From an uncultured Lachnospiraceae bacterium (lineage in GTDB: Bacteria; Bacillota; Clostridia; Lachnospirales; Lachnospiraceae), in assembly GCA_910577015.1 (NCBI GenBank), contig CAJTKU010000026.1, positions 1 through 30,493 of the forward strand: a stretch of 30,493 nucleotides of DNA. Direction: 5' to 3'. Under the pieces are notes generated by a model. It did no database searches and had not been told where the DNA came from. It saw only the letters and a program-made list of their open reading frames with translations. Positions 1 through 7,069 of this stretch are shown piece by piece (within the stretch, counting starts at the first letter, position 1; every line of letters begins with the position of its first letter). Both the position numbers and the translations under genes were made by a program.

Positions 1-60
1 GGAATTTTCAGGGCTGCATTGCTGTTTAGTTGTCAAGGTCCTTCTGCCTGCTGCGTACCA
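1..60 (-). promoter_or_regulatory. Probable 16S rRNA leader segment (rRNA gene off the left edge)
   Basis: Read on the minus strand this stretch contains CCTTGACAACTAAACAG, which resembles the conserved leader and processing element just upstream of 16S rRNA in Firmicutes (compare CTTTGAAAACTAAACAAG in Bacillus). It lies immediately downstream of two tandem strong promoters reading the same way. No rRNA sequence is inside the window, so the rRNA gene itself is inferred to lie to the left. Confidence 0.55.
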
Positions 61-87
61 TTCTCTTTCATGGGCCGCAACTCAATC

Positions 88-116
88 ATAATATCATGAG
101 TTTATTTCTTTGTCAA
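88..116 (-). promoter_or_regulatory. Strong sigma-A-like promoter, proximal rRNA-type promoter
   Basis: On the minus strand a perfect -35 TTGACA (111-116) is followed after exactly 17 bases by -10 TATTAT (88-93). Transcription would leave the window to the left through the leader-like sequence at 1-60. A second promoter of the same design lies about 95 bases upstream, the tandem arrangement usual for rRNA operons. Confidence 0.7.
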
Positions 117-183
117 CATCTTTTTTAATAAAATCTAAAATATTGACACACCTAAGCATAACTGCTGTCAACGGTGGACTTTT

Positions 184-212
184 ATGATATCCCATGATTA
201 TGATTTTGTCAA
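184..212 (-). promoter_or_regulatory. Strong sigma-A-like promoter, distal rRNA-type promoter
   Basis: On the minus strand -35 TTGACA (207-212), a 17-base spacer and -10 TATCAT (184-189). It begins right after the tRNA-Ser terminator, so the tRNA and the inferred rRNA operon appear to be separate transcription units. A further TTGACA (minus, 166-171) lies between the two promoters but has no good -10 at the right distance. Confidence 0.7.
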
Positions 213-224
213 TAGTATTAATGT

Positions 225-255
225 TAAAATTAGGAAGTGCTTTTCAGCACTTCCT
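225..255 (-). terminator. Rho-independent terminator of tRNA-Ser
   Basis: A perfect 9-bp stem AGGAAGTGC/GCACTTCCT (232-240 with 247-255) closes a 6-base loop. On the minus strand it is followed by AATTTT. It sits 17 bases beyond the 3' end of the tRNA gene. Confidence 0.75.
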
Positions 256-272
256 ATTCTTGACACTAATAA

Positions 273-360
273 CGGAGAAAGAGGGATTTGAACCCTCGCG
301 CCGGTTGCCCGACCTACACCCTTAGCAGGGGCGCCTCTTCGGCCTCTTGAGTATTTCTCC
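273..360 (-). tRNA. tRNA-Ser (anticodon GCU)
   Basis: The minus strand gives an 88-base class II tRNA. The acceptor stem GGAGAAA pairs with TTTCTCC and is followed by discriminator G (273). The T arm is GAGGG-TTCAAAT-CCCTC. A long variable arm is present, as expected for serine tRNAs. The anticodon loop is CTGCTAA, with anticodon GCT at 324-326, reading AGC and AGU codons. The 3' CCA is not encoded and would be added after transcription. Confidence 0.95.
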
Positions 361-389
361 AAAATCCGAATGTACCACTGTCAAGTATA

Positions 390-419
390 TTCTGCATCTT
401 GTAAACCAACGATGCAGAA
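390..419 (-). other. Leader hairpin upstream of tRNA-Ser
   Basis: A perfect 9-bp inverted repeat, TTCTGCATC (390-398) and GATGCAGAA (411-419), with a 12-base loop, lies between the tRNA promoter and the tRNA 5' end. It could be a processing structure in the tRNA precursor or a protein site. The loop-side sequence gives no further clue. Confidence 0.4.
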
Positions 420-422
420 GTT

Positions 423-451
423 ATTATACATAGAAAACTTATCCTTGTCAA
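423..451 (-). promoter_or_regulatory. Promoter of tRNA-Ser
   Basis: Minus strand: consensus -35 TTGACA (446-451), 17-base spacer, consensus -10 TATAAT (423-428). Transcription would start about 60 bases before the tRNA 5' end. Both hexamers match the sigma-A consensus perfectly, as expected for a stable-RNA promoter. Confidence 0.8.
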
Positions 452-462
452 TGTTTTTTTCC

Positions 463-655
463 CTGAGATTCCGTATTTTGTATGGCGGCAGCCCCCGCGT
501 GCATTTGATTCCATAAAGGACCGTGTAAAAACACCGGCCCTTGGATGTCGTCTTTTGACATCCTATGTGCCGCTGTGTTTTTACCCGAGCGAGAGCGCGT
601 CCTGTTGGAACAATTGCACGCGGGGGCTGCCGCCATACAAAATACGGAATCTCAG
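463..655. repeat. 193-base long palindrome / MITE-like structured element
   Basis: The outer arms are a perfect 41-bp inverted repeat (463-503 with 615-655) carrying GGCGGCAGCCCCCGCG. Inside, pairing continues with small bulges. GTAAAAACAC pairs with GTGTTTTTAC, and GGATGTC (543-549) pairs with GACATCC (557-563) around the loop GTCTTTT. The right arm carries an extra unpaired GC-rich bulge (about 586-600). The whole unit can therefore fold into one rod-like hairpin. It occupies most of the 307-base gap between the tRNA and plsC, 12 bases after the plsC stop, and no gene is credible inside it. It may be a miniature inverted-repeat element, a transcript-end structure or a small RNA. T-runs occur on the plus-strand exit side (656-662) but not on the minus-strand exit side, so it is not a simple plsC terminator. 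Confidence 0.8.
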
Positions 656-667
656 ATTTTTTACTAT

Positions 668-1387
668 TTAAGATTCTCCATTCTGCCGAATGCTGATTTC
701 TTCTTCTATCCGCCTTTTGACTTCTTCTGCTATTTCACTCGTCTTCATGTCTTTGTAATCTTCATAATACAACGGAGGAAGATATGTCAGTTTTACTGTC
801 ACCTTCTTAATTGACTTTTCATCAAAAGGTTTAAAAGAATCAATAAGGGCACAGGGTACTATTGGGCATTTGGCTTTTGTGGCGCTCTTAAAACTTCCTC
901 CTTTAAAATCTAAAAGATTATTTCCGAGTTTACTTCTGGTGCCTTCCGGGAAAATCAAAAAGTTTTTTCCTTTTTTTACTTCTTCTGCTACTTGGTTAAT
1001 CACTTTCATGGACTGCCGGATATCTTCTCTGTCGATTGCAATCACCCCGAGGGCGTCCCCGACTTGTTTTAACAGAAATACATTCCGCGCCTCTTTTTTT
1101 GTTATGTAGGAAAACGGCTTAGGGCAGGACTCTAAAAATACCAGCCCATCAAAAAGACCTTGATGGTTCGAGAAAAATATGAATCCGTCTTCCTTAGGAA
1201 TGTTTTCCAATCCCTTAGACTCTATGATAACCCTTCCTGCGCGGTTAGCCCTTTTTGTAACTTTCTTTATATAAGCAAAAGACTCTTCAAACGAAATATT
1301 TTCATCTTTTCCGCACTTCCAGATGCGATATACATAATAAGGGGCAATATAAAACAAACGCAGTACCATCAGAATAATTCTTCTCAT
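668..1387 (-). CDS. plsC: 1-acyl-sn-glycerol-3-phosphate acyltransferase
   Basis: This 239-residue protein should transfer an acyl chain to lysophosphatidic acid to give phosphatidic acid, the second acylation step of membrane phospholipid synthesis, at the cytoplasmic membrane. The acyltransferase box H(x4)D is seen as NHQGLFD (residues 74-80), and the substrate box FPEGTRS is at 146-152. A hydrophobic N-terminal stretch (about 4-20) would anchor it. The ATG at 1387 has GAGGAAG just upstream. It is the last gene of a minus-strand run and follows the fumarase beta gene after 82 bases. Length and motifs are ordinary for the family. The exact acyl acceptor is inferred from family membership. 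Confidence 0.9.
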   Translation of the reverse strand: MRRIILMVLRLFYIAPYYVYRIWKCGKDENISFEESFAYIKKVTKRANRAGRVIIESKGLENIPKEDGFIFFSNHQGLFDGLVFLESCPKPFSYITKKEARNVFLLKQVGDALGVIAIDREDIRQSMKVINQVAEEVKKGKNFLIFPEGTRSKLGNNLLDFKGGSFKSATKAKCPIVPCALIDSFKPFDEKSIKKVTVKLTYLPPLYYEDYKDMKTSEIAEEVKRRIEEEISIRQNGES

Positions 1388-1469
1388 GTCTTCCTCATTT
1401 CCGCGCTGCTTTGCTGCACATAGCCAGGCAAGTCTTTAGAGTTTGTATTAGGCAGCGCGCAGGCACAAA

Positions 1470-2027
1470 TTAAACTTCATTAACGGCAAATTCTTTTACA
1501 GCTGTTTCATATAAGTTATTACCTGATGCATCCGCCACCACAATAACCGGAAAATCAACTACTTCCAGCTTATGGATTGCCTCTGTTCCCAAATCCTCAT
1601 ATGCCACAACTTCTGCCTTTTGAATGGCTTTTGACAAAAGCGCTCCTGCTCCTCCGACCGCTGCAAAATAAACTCCGCCGTTTCTGACAACAGCATCCAG
1701 TACTTCTCTGGAACGTTTGCCTTTTCCTATCATTCCTTTTAACCCTAAGTCCAACAGTCCGGGCGCATACTTATCCATCCGGCTGGCTGTTGTAGGTCCG
1801 GCTGAACCAATCGGCCTGCCATCTCTTGCAGGAGACGGTCCCATGTAATAAATGACATTATCCTTTAAATCAATCGGTAAATCACATCCTGCATCGAGCG
1901 CTTCCTGCATCCGCTTATGCGCCGCGTCCCGCGCGGTATAGATTGTTCCCGTTATATATACGTAGTCACCTGCGGATAATGCTTTTGCTATTTCACCGGT
2001 TAACGGTGTATGTACTCGCTTATTCAT
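1470..2027 (-). CDS. Fumarate hydratase class I, beta (C-terminal) subunit
   Basis: This 185-residue protein corresponds to the C-terminal half of the oxygen-sensitive, 4Fe-4S class I fumarase, which interconverts fumarate and malate. Family features include GPSPARDGRPIGSAGPTTASR (about residues 63-83) and GMIGKGKRS (about 98-106). It lies 17 bases behind the alpha subunit gene, so the enzyme is a split two-subunit form as in many anaerobes. The same fold serves L(+)-tartrate dehydratase. Fumarase is the likelier role in the absence of a tartrate transporter or regulator nearby, but the substrate cannot be settled from sequence alone. Confidence 0.88.
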   Translation of the reverse strand: MNKRVHTPLTGEIAKALSAGDYVYITGTIYTARDAAHKRMQEALDAGCDLPIDLKDNVIYYMGPSPARDGRPIGSAGPTTASRMDKYAPGLLDLGLKGMIGKGKRSREVLDAVVRNGGVYFAAVGGAGALLSKAIQKAEVVAYEDLGTEAIHKLEVVDFPVIVVADASGNNLYETAVKEFAVNEV

Positions 2028-2044
2028 ACTTACTTATACCCTTT

Positions 2045-2887
2045 TCAGATTGTTCTTATCACATGACGGTTTACATGACAGCAGATGTTTACAGCTACCG
2101 GCAGCCCCGCAATGTGTGTAGGATAGGTTTCTATATTTACTGCCAGGGCTGTTGTTGTACCGCCAAGCCCCGCCGGGCCGATACCCAATCCATTTATTCT
2201 TTTAAGAAGTTCCTCTTCCATTTCCCTCACATAAGCAATCACCGAATGACTGTTTACCGGCCTTGTCAATGCCTTTTTAGCTATAAGGGCGCATTTTTCA
2301 AAGGTGCCGCCAATGCCTACCCCGATGACCATGGGGGGACATGCATTGGGTCCGGCATCTTTCACTGCCGTAATAATCGCATTTTTAACGCCTTCCGCCC
2401 CATCCGCCGGTTTCAGCATAAATATTCTGCTCATATTTTCACTGCCGAATCCCTTTGGTGCGACAGTTATGGTAACAGAGTCTCCTTCTACTATGCTGTA
2501 ATGAATAACAGCAGGTGTATTGTCACCTGTGTTTTCCCTGATTAACGGGTCCTTTACCACAGACTTTCTTAAGAATCCTTCTTCATATCCTTGCCGCACA
2601 CCCTCATTTACAGCCTCAGCCAAGACTCCGCCTTCAAAATGTACTTCCTGGCCCACTTCAAGAAAAACAACAGCCATACCGGTGTCCTGGCAAATAGGAA
2701 TTCTTTCTTCGCTTGCAATTTGCAGGTTTTCTTGCAATTGAGCAAGAATTTGGGTTCCCAAAGGAGATTTTTCTGTCTCTCCTGCATGTTTCATTGCATT
2801 ATTCATATCTTCAGAAAGGAAATAATTTGCCTCAATGCACATTTCCTTAATATTTTGGGTAATATCTTTTACATTTATCGTTCTCAT
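2045..2887 (-). CDS. Fumarate hydratase class I, alpha (N-terminal, Fe-S) subunit
   Basis: This 280-residue protein carries the iron-sulfur half of class I fumarase. The three expected cluster cysteine regions are visible: CQDTG (near residue 62), GPNACPP (near 183) and the C-terminal VNICCHVNRH. The start ATG at 2887 is preceded by TTGGAG ten bases away. The stop lies 26 bases downstream of the HIT gene stop in transcription order, and the beta subunit follows within 20 bases, so the pair should be made together. Like the beta subunit it could be a tartrate dehydratase-type lyase. In an anaerobe it most likely serves a branched TCA route or aspartate-to-fumarate metabolism. Confidence 0.9.
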   Translation of the reverse strand: MRTINVKDITQNIKEMCIEANYFLSEDMNNAMKHAGETEKSPLGTQILAQLQENLQIASEERIPICQDTGMAVVFLEVGQEVHFEGGVLAEAVNEGVRQGYEEGFLRKSVVKDPLIRENTGDNTPAVIHYSIVEGDSVTITVAPKGFGSENMSRIFMLKPADGAEGVKNAIITAVKDAGPNACPPMVIGVGIGGTFEKCALIAKKALTRPVNSHSVIAYVREMEEELLKRINGLGIGPAGLGGTTTALAVNIETYPTHIAGLPVAVNICCHVNRHVIRTI

Positions 2888-2913
2888 TTATTTTACTCCA
2901 AGGTTCAACCTGA

Positions 2914-3324
2914 TTATTCCGTAATCAGGTTCTTTATCCCTTCCAACTCATCCTGAGTAACAGTACCCGGTTTCCACATAATATGCTGTCCGTCCTCCTG
3001 ATATCTGGGTATCAAATGAAAGTGAAAATGCATCACTGTCTGACCGGCTGTTTCACCATTATTCTGTACCAGATTAAAACCATCTGCCTTCAGCTTTTCA
3101 CTCATCTCTGCCATCATCTTTTTTGCAAGCAGTATAGCGCCGACTGCCTTTTCTTCCGGCAATTCATATATATTTGCATAATGCTCTTTCGGAAGAATCA
3201 ATGCGTGGCCTTTTGTTGCCGGACTTATATCAAGTATCACCCGAAACTGCTCATCCTCGTACAGAGTTTTTGAAGGAATCTCCCCATTTGCAATTTTACA
3301 AAAAATACAATCTTCTTTTCTCAT
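2914..3324 (-). CDS. HIT family nucleotide-binding protein (HinT-like)
   Basis: This histidine-triad protein (136 residues from the preferred start) carries the diagnostic H-x-H-x-H motif as MHFHFHLIP near its C terminus (His99, 101 and 103) and an N-terminal CIFC typical of zinc-binding HIT proteins. Family members hydrolyse nucleoside phosphoramidates or related AMP conjugates in the cytoplasm. Two in-frame ATGs exist. The upstream one at 3336 has GAAGAAGG only two bases away, and the one at 3324 (MRKEDCIFC) matches usual family N termini. I favour 3324, but 3336 is possible. The gene lies between the flavodoxin-SCP2 and fumarase genes. Confidence 0.9.
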   Translation of the reverse strand: MRKEDCIFCKIANGEIPSKTLYEDEQFRVILDISPATKGHALILPKEHYANIYELPEEKAVGAILLAKKMMAEMSEKLKADGFNLVQNNGETAGQTVMHFHFHLIPRYQEDGQHIMWKPGTVTQDELEGIKNLITE

Positions 3325-3350
3325 GCAGGTCACCATGCCCTTCTTCTATA

Positions 3351-4343
3351 TTATTTTTCCTCAAAGTTAAATATCTGGTCCAAAGTTCTAAGTATCTTAA
3401 AATCACCTTTCATTTTCATCTCGCCTGACATAAATGCCCTCTGGAAAGTCATGCGTCCGTAAAGAATATCATTTATTATATTCTTATCCGTGTGAATTAC
3501 GACATCTGCATTTAGGTCACTGTCATAACTGCATACCAGTTCTGATACATTTACTTTTAAAGATAACGGTTCTTTTTTATTTCCTATGAAGATTTTATAA
3601 TTTGCCTTGAATCCCGGCTGCGGCTTAAACGCCTTTTTAAACCGTTCCAGATATTCTTCTTCCAAGCCCGAATCTTCCATCATATCCTTAAACAGATTGG
3701 TCAGTTCCTGGATATCTTCTTTTTGTCTCTGCACATAGCTGTCATCCGATGCATAACGCGAAAGCTGTTCTGATTCCTGCGGTGTCAAATCAATATTTTT
3801 CGTGCTGGACACCATATTTTTGACCGCTTGATTGCTGGCCGGGAAACAAGCCACTTTCTGATTAATGGTGCGATACATGTTTTCCGCTTTTTTTTCTATT
3901 AAGGTAATATAGGTTTTATTCATCTCCAGCTGCGCTGTGTCCGCAATATATCCGCAAATACCGCTGCATGGCAGACCTCCGAGTATTTCCCACGCAGTCG
4001 CCAAATTCAGTTTTCCTTCACGCTCACCGTACGTGGTTGCCATGACTATCGGGCACATATATATTTTTGCAATCTTGTCTTTGTCTGCATACAGCCAGCA
4101 TGCATCCAGAAACTGCTGCATATAACCGCCTATCCCATACCATTCAACCGTAGTGGCGAGAATTATACCATCCGCATTTTTCAGGGTCTGGGGCAGCGTT
4201 GTTATATTGTTTTTCAGTTCAAACAAATTAAACCTTTCCACTGTGACATGCAGTTCCTCCAATACTTCCTGCATTTTTCCTATTACAAATAAAGTAGGGT
4301 CATCTATCAGGCCTCTCCCGCCATAATAAATATTTATTACCAT
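3351..4343 (-). CDS. Flavodoxin-fold / SCP2 sterol-binding-like two-domain protein
   Basis: This 330-residue protein has two parts. Residues about 1-175 resemble the flavodoxin / NADPH-dependent FMN reductase fold, with ATTVEWYGIGGYMQQFLDAC in the FMN-phosphate-loop region. The last 100 residues (KIFIGNKKEPLSLKV... to MKMKGDFKILRTLDQIF) look like an SCP2 lipid-carrier domain. A flavin-dependent redox step on a hydrophobic ligand is a plausible inference, but no substrate can be named. I chose the ATG at 4343 (MVINIYYGG) because GGGAG lies eight bases upstream. The ATG at 4358 is weaker. The gene overlaps the end of the rhomboid gene by a few bases, implying translational coupling. Confidence 0.75.
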   Translation of the reverse strand: MVINIYYGGRGLIDDPTLFVIGKMQEVLEELHVTVERFNLFELKNNITTLPQTLKNADGIILATTVEWYGIGGYMQQFLDACWLYADKDKIAKIYMCPIVMATTYGEREGKLNLATAWEILGGLPCSGICGYIADTAQLEMNKTYITLIEKKAENMYRTINQKVACFPASNQAVKNMVSSTKNIDLTPQESEQLSRYASDDSYVQRQKEDIQELTNLFKDMMEDSGLEEEYLERFKKAFKPQPGFKANYKIFIGNKKEPLSLKVNVSELVCSYDSDLNADVVIHTDKNIINDILYGRMTFQRAFMSGEMKMKGDFKILRTLDQIFNFEEK

Positions 4344-4984
4344 CTTCTCTGCTCCCATCCGTCTCCATAGACATGTTTATTTCTTTTATCTTCACGGCGC
4401 CTTTGTAACAGGCACATTCCAAAGGCCAATAAAAATCCAACTGCAAGTCCTCCCATATGAGCCGCATTATCAATATTTTTTGCTTGAAACCCGCTATATA
4501 AGGAATAGACTACCACAAATACTATTCTTTGCCATGTGACATTTTCCAATTCCCTTGTCCATGCAAACGACATGGCTAACAACACGCCAACCAGTCCAAA
4601 CACGGCACCGCTGGCGCCTATGGAGCCGACATACCACTCATTGGCATATAACTTATATGCCATCGACACTGCCTGCCCACCCAGACCTGACACTATATAG
4701 AGGAAAAAGAACCTGAAATGACCCGTTTCTTTCTCCAGCATGGCGCCTAATCCGGCTAAAAGCAGCATATTGTTTATTAAGTGGCTGATATCTGCATGTA
4801 GAAACATTGCCATGACAATACGGTATAACTGATGTTTCCCTAAAAAAGCAGCCGGACTGAATTCTCCTATATTATATAACAAGTCACCTGTAAATGTACA
4901 TATTAGAAATAGTATCACGTTCATTATAACCAGAATGACCGTTATATATGGGACATCTTTGATTCTTCCATATACTCTATCCAC
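4337..4984 (-). CDS. Rhomboid-family intramembrane serine protease
   Basis: This 215-residue, six-helix membrane protein has the catalytic pair of rhomboid proteases: Ser125 in GASGAVFG and His176 in AAHMGG. It also has the conserved HADISHLINNM loop (63-73) with Asn71/Asn72. Rhomboids cleave transmembrane segments within the bilayer. The start is GTG at 4984 with GGGAGAAAG seven bases upstream. The gene sits right behind the Tad pilus cluster on the same strand (64-base gap), so a role in trimming a Tad or other membrane component is possible but only inferred. A soluble, charged C-terminal tail follows the last helix. Confidence 0.9.
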   Translation of the reverse strand: MDRVYGRIKDVPYITVILVIMNVILFLICTFTGDLLYNIGEFSPAAFLGKHQLYRIVMAMFLHADISHLINNMLLLAGLGAMLEKETGHFRFFFLYIVSGLGGQAVSMAYKLYANEWYVGSIGASGAVFGLVGVLLAMSFAWTRELENVTWQRIVFVVVYSLYSGFQAKNIDNAAHMGGLAVGFLLAFGMCLLQRRREDKRNKHVYGDGWEQRRW

Positions 4985-5048
4985 GTCTTTCTCCCGCCAT
5001 ACAGCTTTCTACAGATATATAAAAGGGTAACATCTATTACTTCTTCTG

Positions 5049-6149
5049 TCAACGATAGGTAAAACTTAGTTTTCCAAGTCTTATTTCATCTTCCGATAAG
5101 ATTTCCACCTTTTCATACGGATGTAGTCGTACTCCGTTTTTGAAAGTCCCGTTTGTTGCGTTTAAATCCTCCAGATAAACCTGTCCGTCCTGCTCGGTTA
5201 ATCTTGCGTGCATTCTGCTGATGGATGAATCCTGTAATATTACGTCTGCTTTGTCACCTTTTTTGCCGATGACTATCGGTAGTTGCTGCAGACAAATCAC
5301 TTTCCTGTTTTGTTTTCCGTTTCCGTATAATTTTCTCTCTTCAGGTTCAGGCTTTACTTCCATATAAGTTGTTTTTCCCTCTTCCCTTGGTTCTTCTGTT
5401 ATTTTTTCTGCTTTGTACTCCCATTGCTCCATAGCCAGACTGAGTTTATTATCTTCCTTGAAATATTTGTTCCTGCCAAATATGGCAGCTATATCTTTTC
5501 TTTTTCCTTTCTCGGTACAAATGGCTTTTTCTTCCTGTTCAGAGGTTTGCGCTATCTTTTCATTATTATTGCCGTTTTGGTTTTCTGACTTTTCCTTCTG
5601 ATATTTTTCCCATAAAGAAAGAAATGTTTCTACCGAAAATTTTTCTTTTGTCTTTTCCCAGACAGAATAGATATCATATACCGCTTCTATTGTATCCTCC
5701 TCTTCTTCGTTTACATTTTCCGCTAAAAAAGCCAAAAATGCTTCCATACTGAATTCGTTTTTTTCTGCATAATACGGATAGTACATAAAGTAAAATTTGC
5801 CCGATTCAAAGTCCAAAAAGATACAGTCCGGTCTTAGCAGCAGACAGCGGCTTTCTAAAAGATACTCTTCCAATGACCATAAAACTACCCTAAGGCCTGC
5901 TGTCAGACTTTCCATCCATTTTTCCCCGATTTTCTCTTTCATAAACCATTTTGAAAGACTCTGCATTGAAGAAATTTCATAGTATATGCTTTGCTCTCCG
6001 TCGGATGTATATATGTTGAATGGCAATAACCCTTCCACCTTTTTGTTTTCCAATATTTTATACTGATATCTATGTCTGTTATCCACACCGTTTTCTATTT
6101 TTGTCATGATATAATTATGGTTAAAACTATTTGTATATTCTATCTGCAT
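5049..6149 (-). CDS. FHA-domain protein with DUF6382-like N terminus
   Basis: The C-terminal ~75 residues of this 366-residue protein form a forkhead-associated domain with the key phosphothreonine-reading pattern ISRMHARL and LNATNGTFKNG. The N-terminal ~190 residues match what I recall as DUF6382, a domain that accompanies FHA next to Tad genes in clostridia. A Lys/Glu-rich linker (about 190-285) joins them. The start at 6149 (MQIEYTNSF) is chosen because GAGGAG lies seven bases upstream; it overlaps the end of the preceding TadE-like gene by 23 bases. Being last in the pilus operon, it probably links Ser/Thr kinase signalling to pilus assembly. That link is inference, since no kinase lies in the window. 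Confidence 0.85.
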   Translation of the reverse strand: MQIEYTNSFNHNYIMTKIENGVDNRHRYQYKILENKKVEGLLPFNIYTSDGEQSIYYEISSMQSLSKWFMKEKIGEKWMESLTAGLRVVLWSLEEYLLESRCLLLRPDCIFLDFESGKFYFMYYPYYAEKNEFSMEAFLAFLAENVNEEEEDTIEAVYDIYSVWEKTKEKFSVETFLSLWEKYQKEKSENQNGNNNEKIAQTSEQEEKAICTEKGKRKDIAAIFGRNKYFKEDNKLSLAMEQWEYKAEKITEEPREEGKTTYMEVKPEPEERKLYGNGKQNRKVICLQQLPIVIGKKGDKADVILQDSSISRMHARLTEQDGQVYLEDLNATNGTFKNGVRLHPYEKVEILSEDEIRLGKLSFTYR

Positions 6150-6627
6150 CTTCGTTCTCCTCTTCATCGGTTTCCTTTTTTCTATCCACGTTATCCTTTA
6201 TTTGGCGACACATCCTGATAAAAACAACAGGATTTATACATTTACTTTCCGCCTGTTCCTTTATTTCCCATCCCGGTACTCCTGCAAGGTCTTTTATACC
6301 CTGAAACGGGGCCTTTACAAACCCTTCCATGGAAACATTTACACTGCCCTGTATGGTAACCTCCTGACTGCACCCTGTAGCTATGTATTTTTCTTTTCCG
6401 TAACTTTCCAGCATATGGCAGCTTGCATTGTACACCTCTTGATTGTTTTCTCGATAGATACTGCTGCCTGCAAGTGCAGCCCGATATGCATCCTGCTTCA
6501 TCACACACCTGTCGTATTGGAAAAAACCGATATAAACAATACTGATACAGACATAAAGCGCCATTGGTATGATAAGGGTAGCTTCCACAGTCATATATCC
6601 ATCTGACGTAATGAATTGCTTTTTCAT
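6127..6627 (-). CDS. TadE-like pseudopilin (second)
   Basis: This 166-residue protein has a short N terminus and then SDGYMTVEATLIIP. That is a class III-like signal in which cleavage would follow Gly, with Thr-Val-Glu at the start of the hydrophobic helix (about residues 11-35). This matches TadE/TadF minor pseudopilins processed by a TadV/CpaA peptidase. The rest is a small extracytoplasmic domain with three cysteines (Cys69, 85 and 130 approximately) and a very acidic/basic C-terminal tail. GTGAGGAAAAA precedes the ATG. It lies 7 bases behind the peptidase gene and overlaps the FHA gene, so it belongs to the same operon. Confidence 0.8.
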   Translation of the reverse strand: MKKQFITSDGYMTVEATLIIPMALYVCISIVYIGFFQYDRCVMKQDAYRAALAGSSIYRENNQEVYNASCHMLESYGKEKYIATGCSQEVTIQGSVNVSMEGFVKAPFQGIKDLAGVPGWEIKEQAESKCINPVVFIRMCRQIKDNVDRKKETDEEENEDADRIYK

Positions 6628-6634
6628 TTTTTCC

Positions 6635-7066
6635 TCACCATATAAACAGGATTATCCTTGCGGCTAATAAAAAGGGCACAAAAGGTATCCGGGTCTGTTT
6701 GTCTGCTTTTCCTATCATAACCAAAACCACTGCAAAAAGTGACTGCAGAAACAAACCTACACAAAAAATCAGCAATACTTTACCAATTCCCTCTAAAATC
6801 CCTATAAGTATCAGTATGATTCCATCCCCGAAACCGATTTTTCTTTCTGTCAGATACGCCAACGCCATCAGACCTGCGCCCGGAATAATTGCAATCAGGG
6901 TAAGAAGGAATGCCTTTAAAAATCCTTGATTTACGATATTAATAACCGTTTCAATAAATGCCCATATGCCGCCCACGGATAAAACCATTACAGGAATCTT
7001 CTTCCATCTGATATCATATATGCTGCTTCCCAATAAAAGGCCCATTGTGCCAATACACCCAAACAT
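6635..7066 (-). CDS. tadV: Prepilin peptidase, TadV/CpaA type (A24 aspartic peptidase)
   Basis: This 143-residue polytopic membrane protein lacks the N-terminal methylase half of PilD, as is normal for TadV/CpaA. Both active-site aspartates are visible, one in SSIYDIRWKKIP (Asp18) and one in the KIGFGDG motif (near residue 79). It should cleave the short leaders of the Flp pilin and the pseudopilins encoded just upstream. GGGAGG lies six bases before the ATG at 7066, overlapping the stop of the preceding TadE-like gene, so translation is probably coupled. Confidence 0.88.
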   Translation of the reverse strand: MFGCIGTMGLLLGSSIYDIRWKKIPVMVLSVGGIWAFIETVINIVNQGFLKAFLLTLIAIIPGAGLMALAYLTERKIGFGDGIILILIGILEGIGKVLLIFCVGLFLQSLFAVVLVMIGKADKQTRIPFVPFLLAARIILFIW

Positions 7067-7069
7067 ACA

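Noticed and set aside
545..814. Plus-strand 89-residue open frame starting inside the long palindrome
   Set aside because: It lies across the palindrome and the 3' end of plsC, has no ribosome site and no recognisable content.
1402..1459. 8-bp inverted repeat (CGCGCTGC/GCAGCGCG) between fumarase beta and plsC
   Set aside because: The arms are 42 bases apart with no T-run; too weak to call a terminator or attenuator.
2045..2887. L(+)-tartrate dehydratase instead of fumarase
   Set aside because: The fold is shared, but no tartrate transporter or regulator is nearby; kept as an alternative only.
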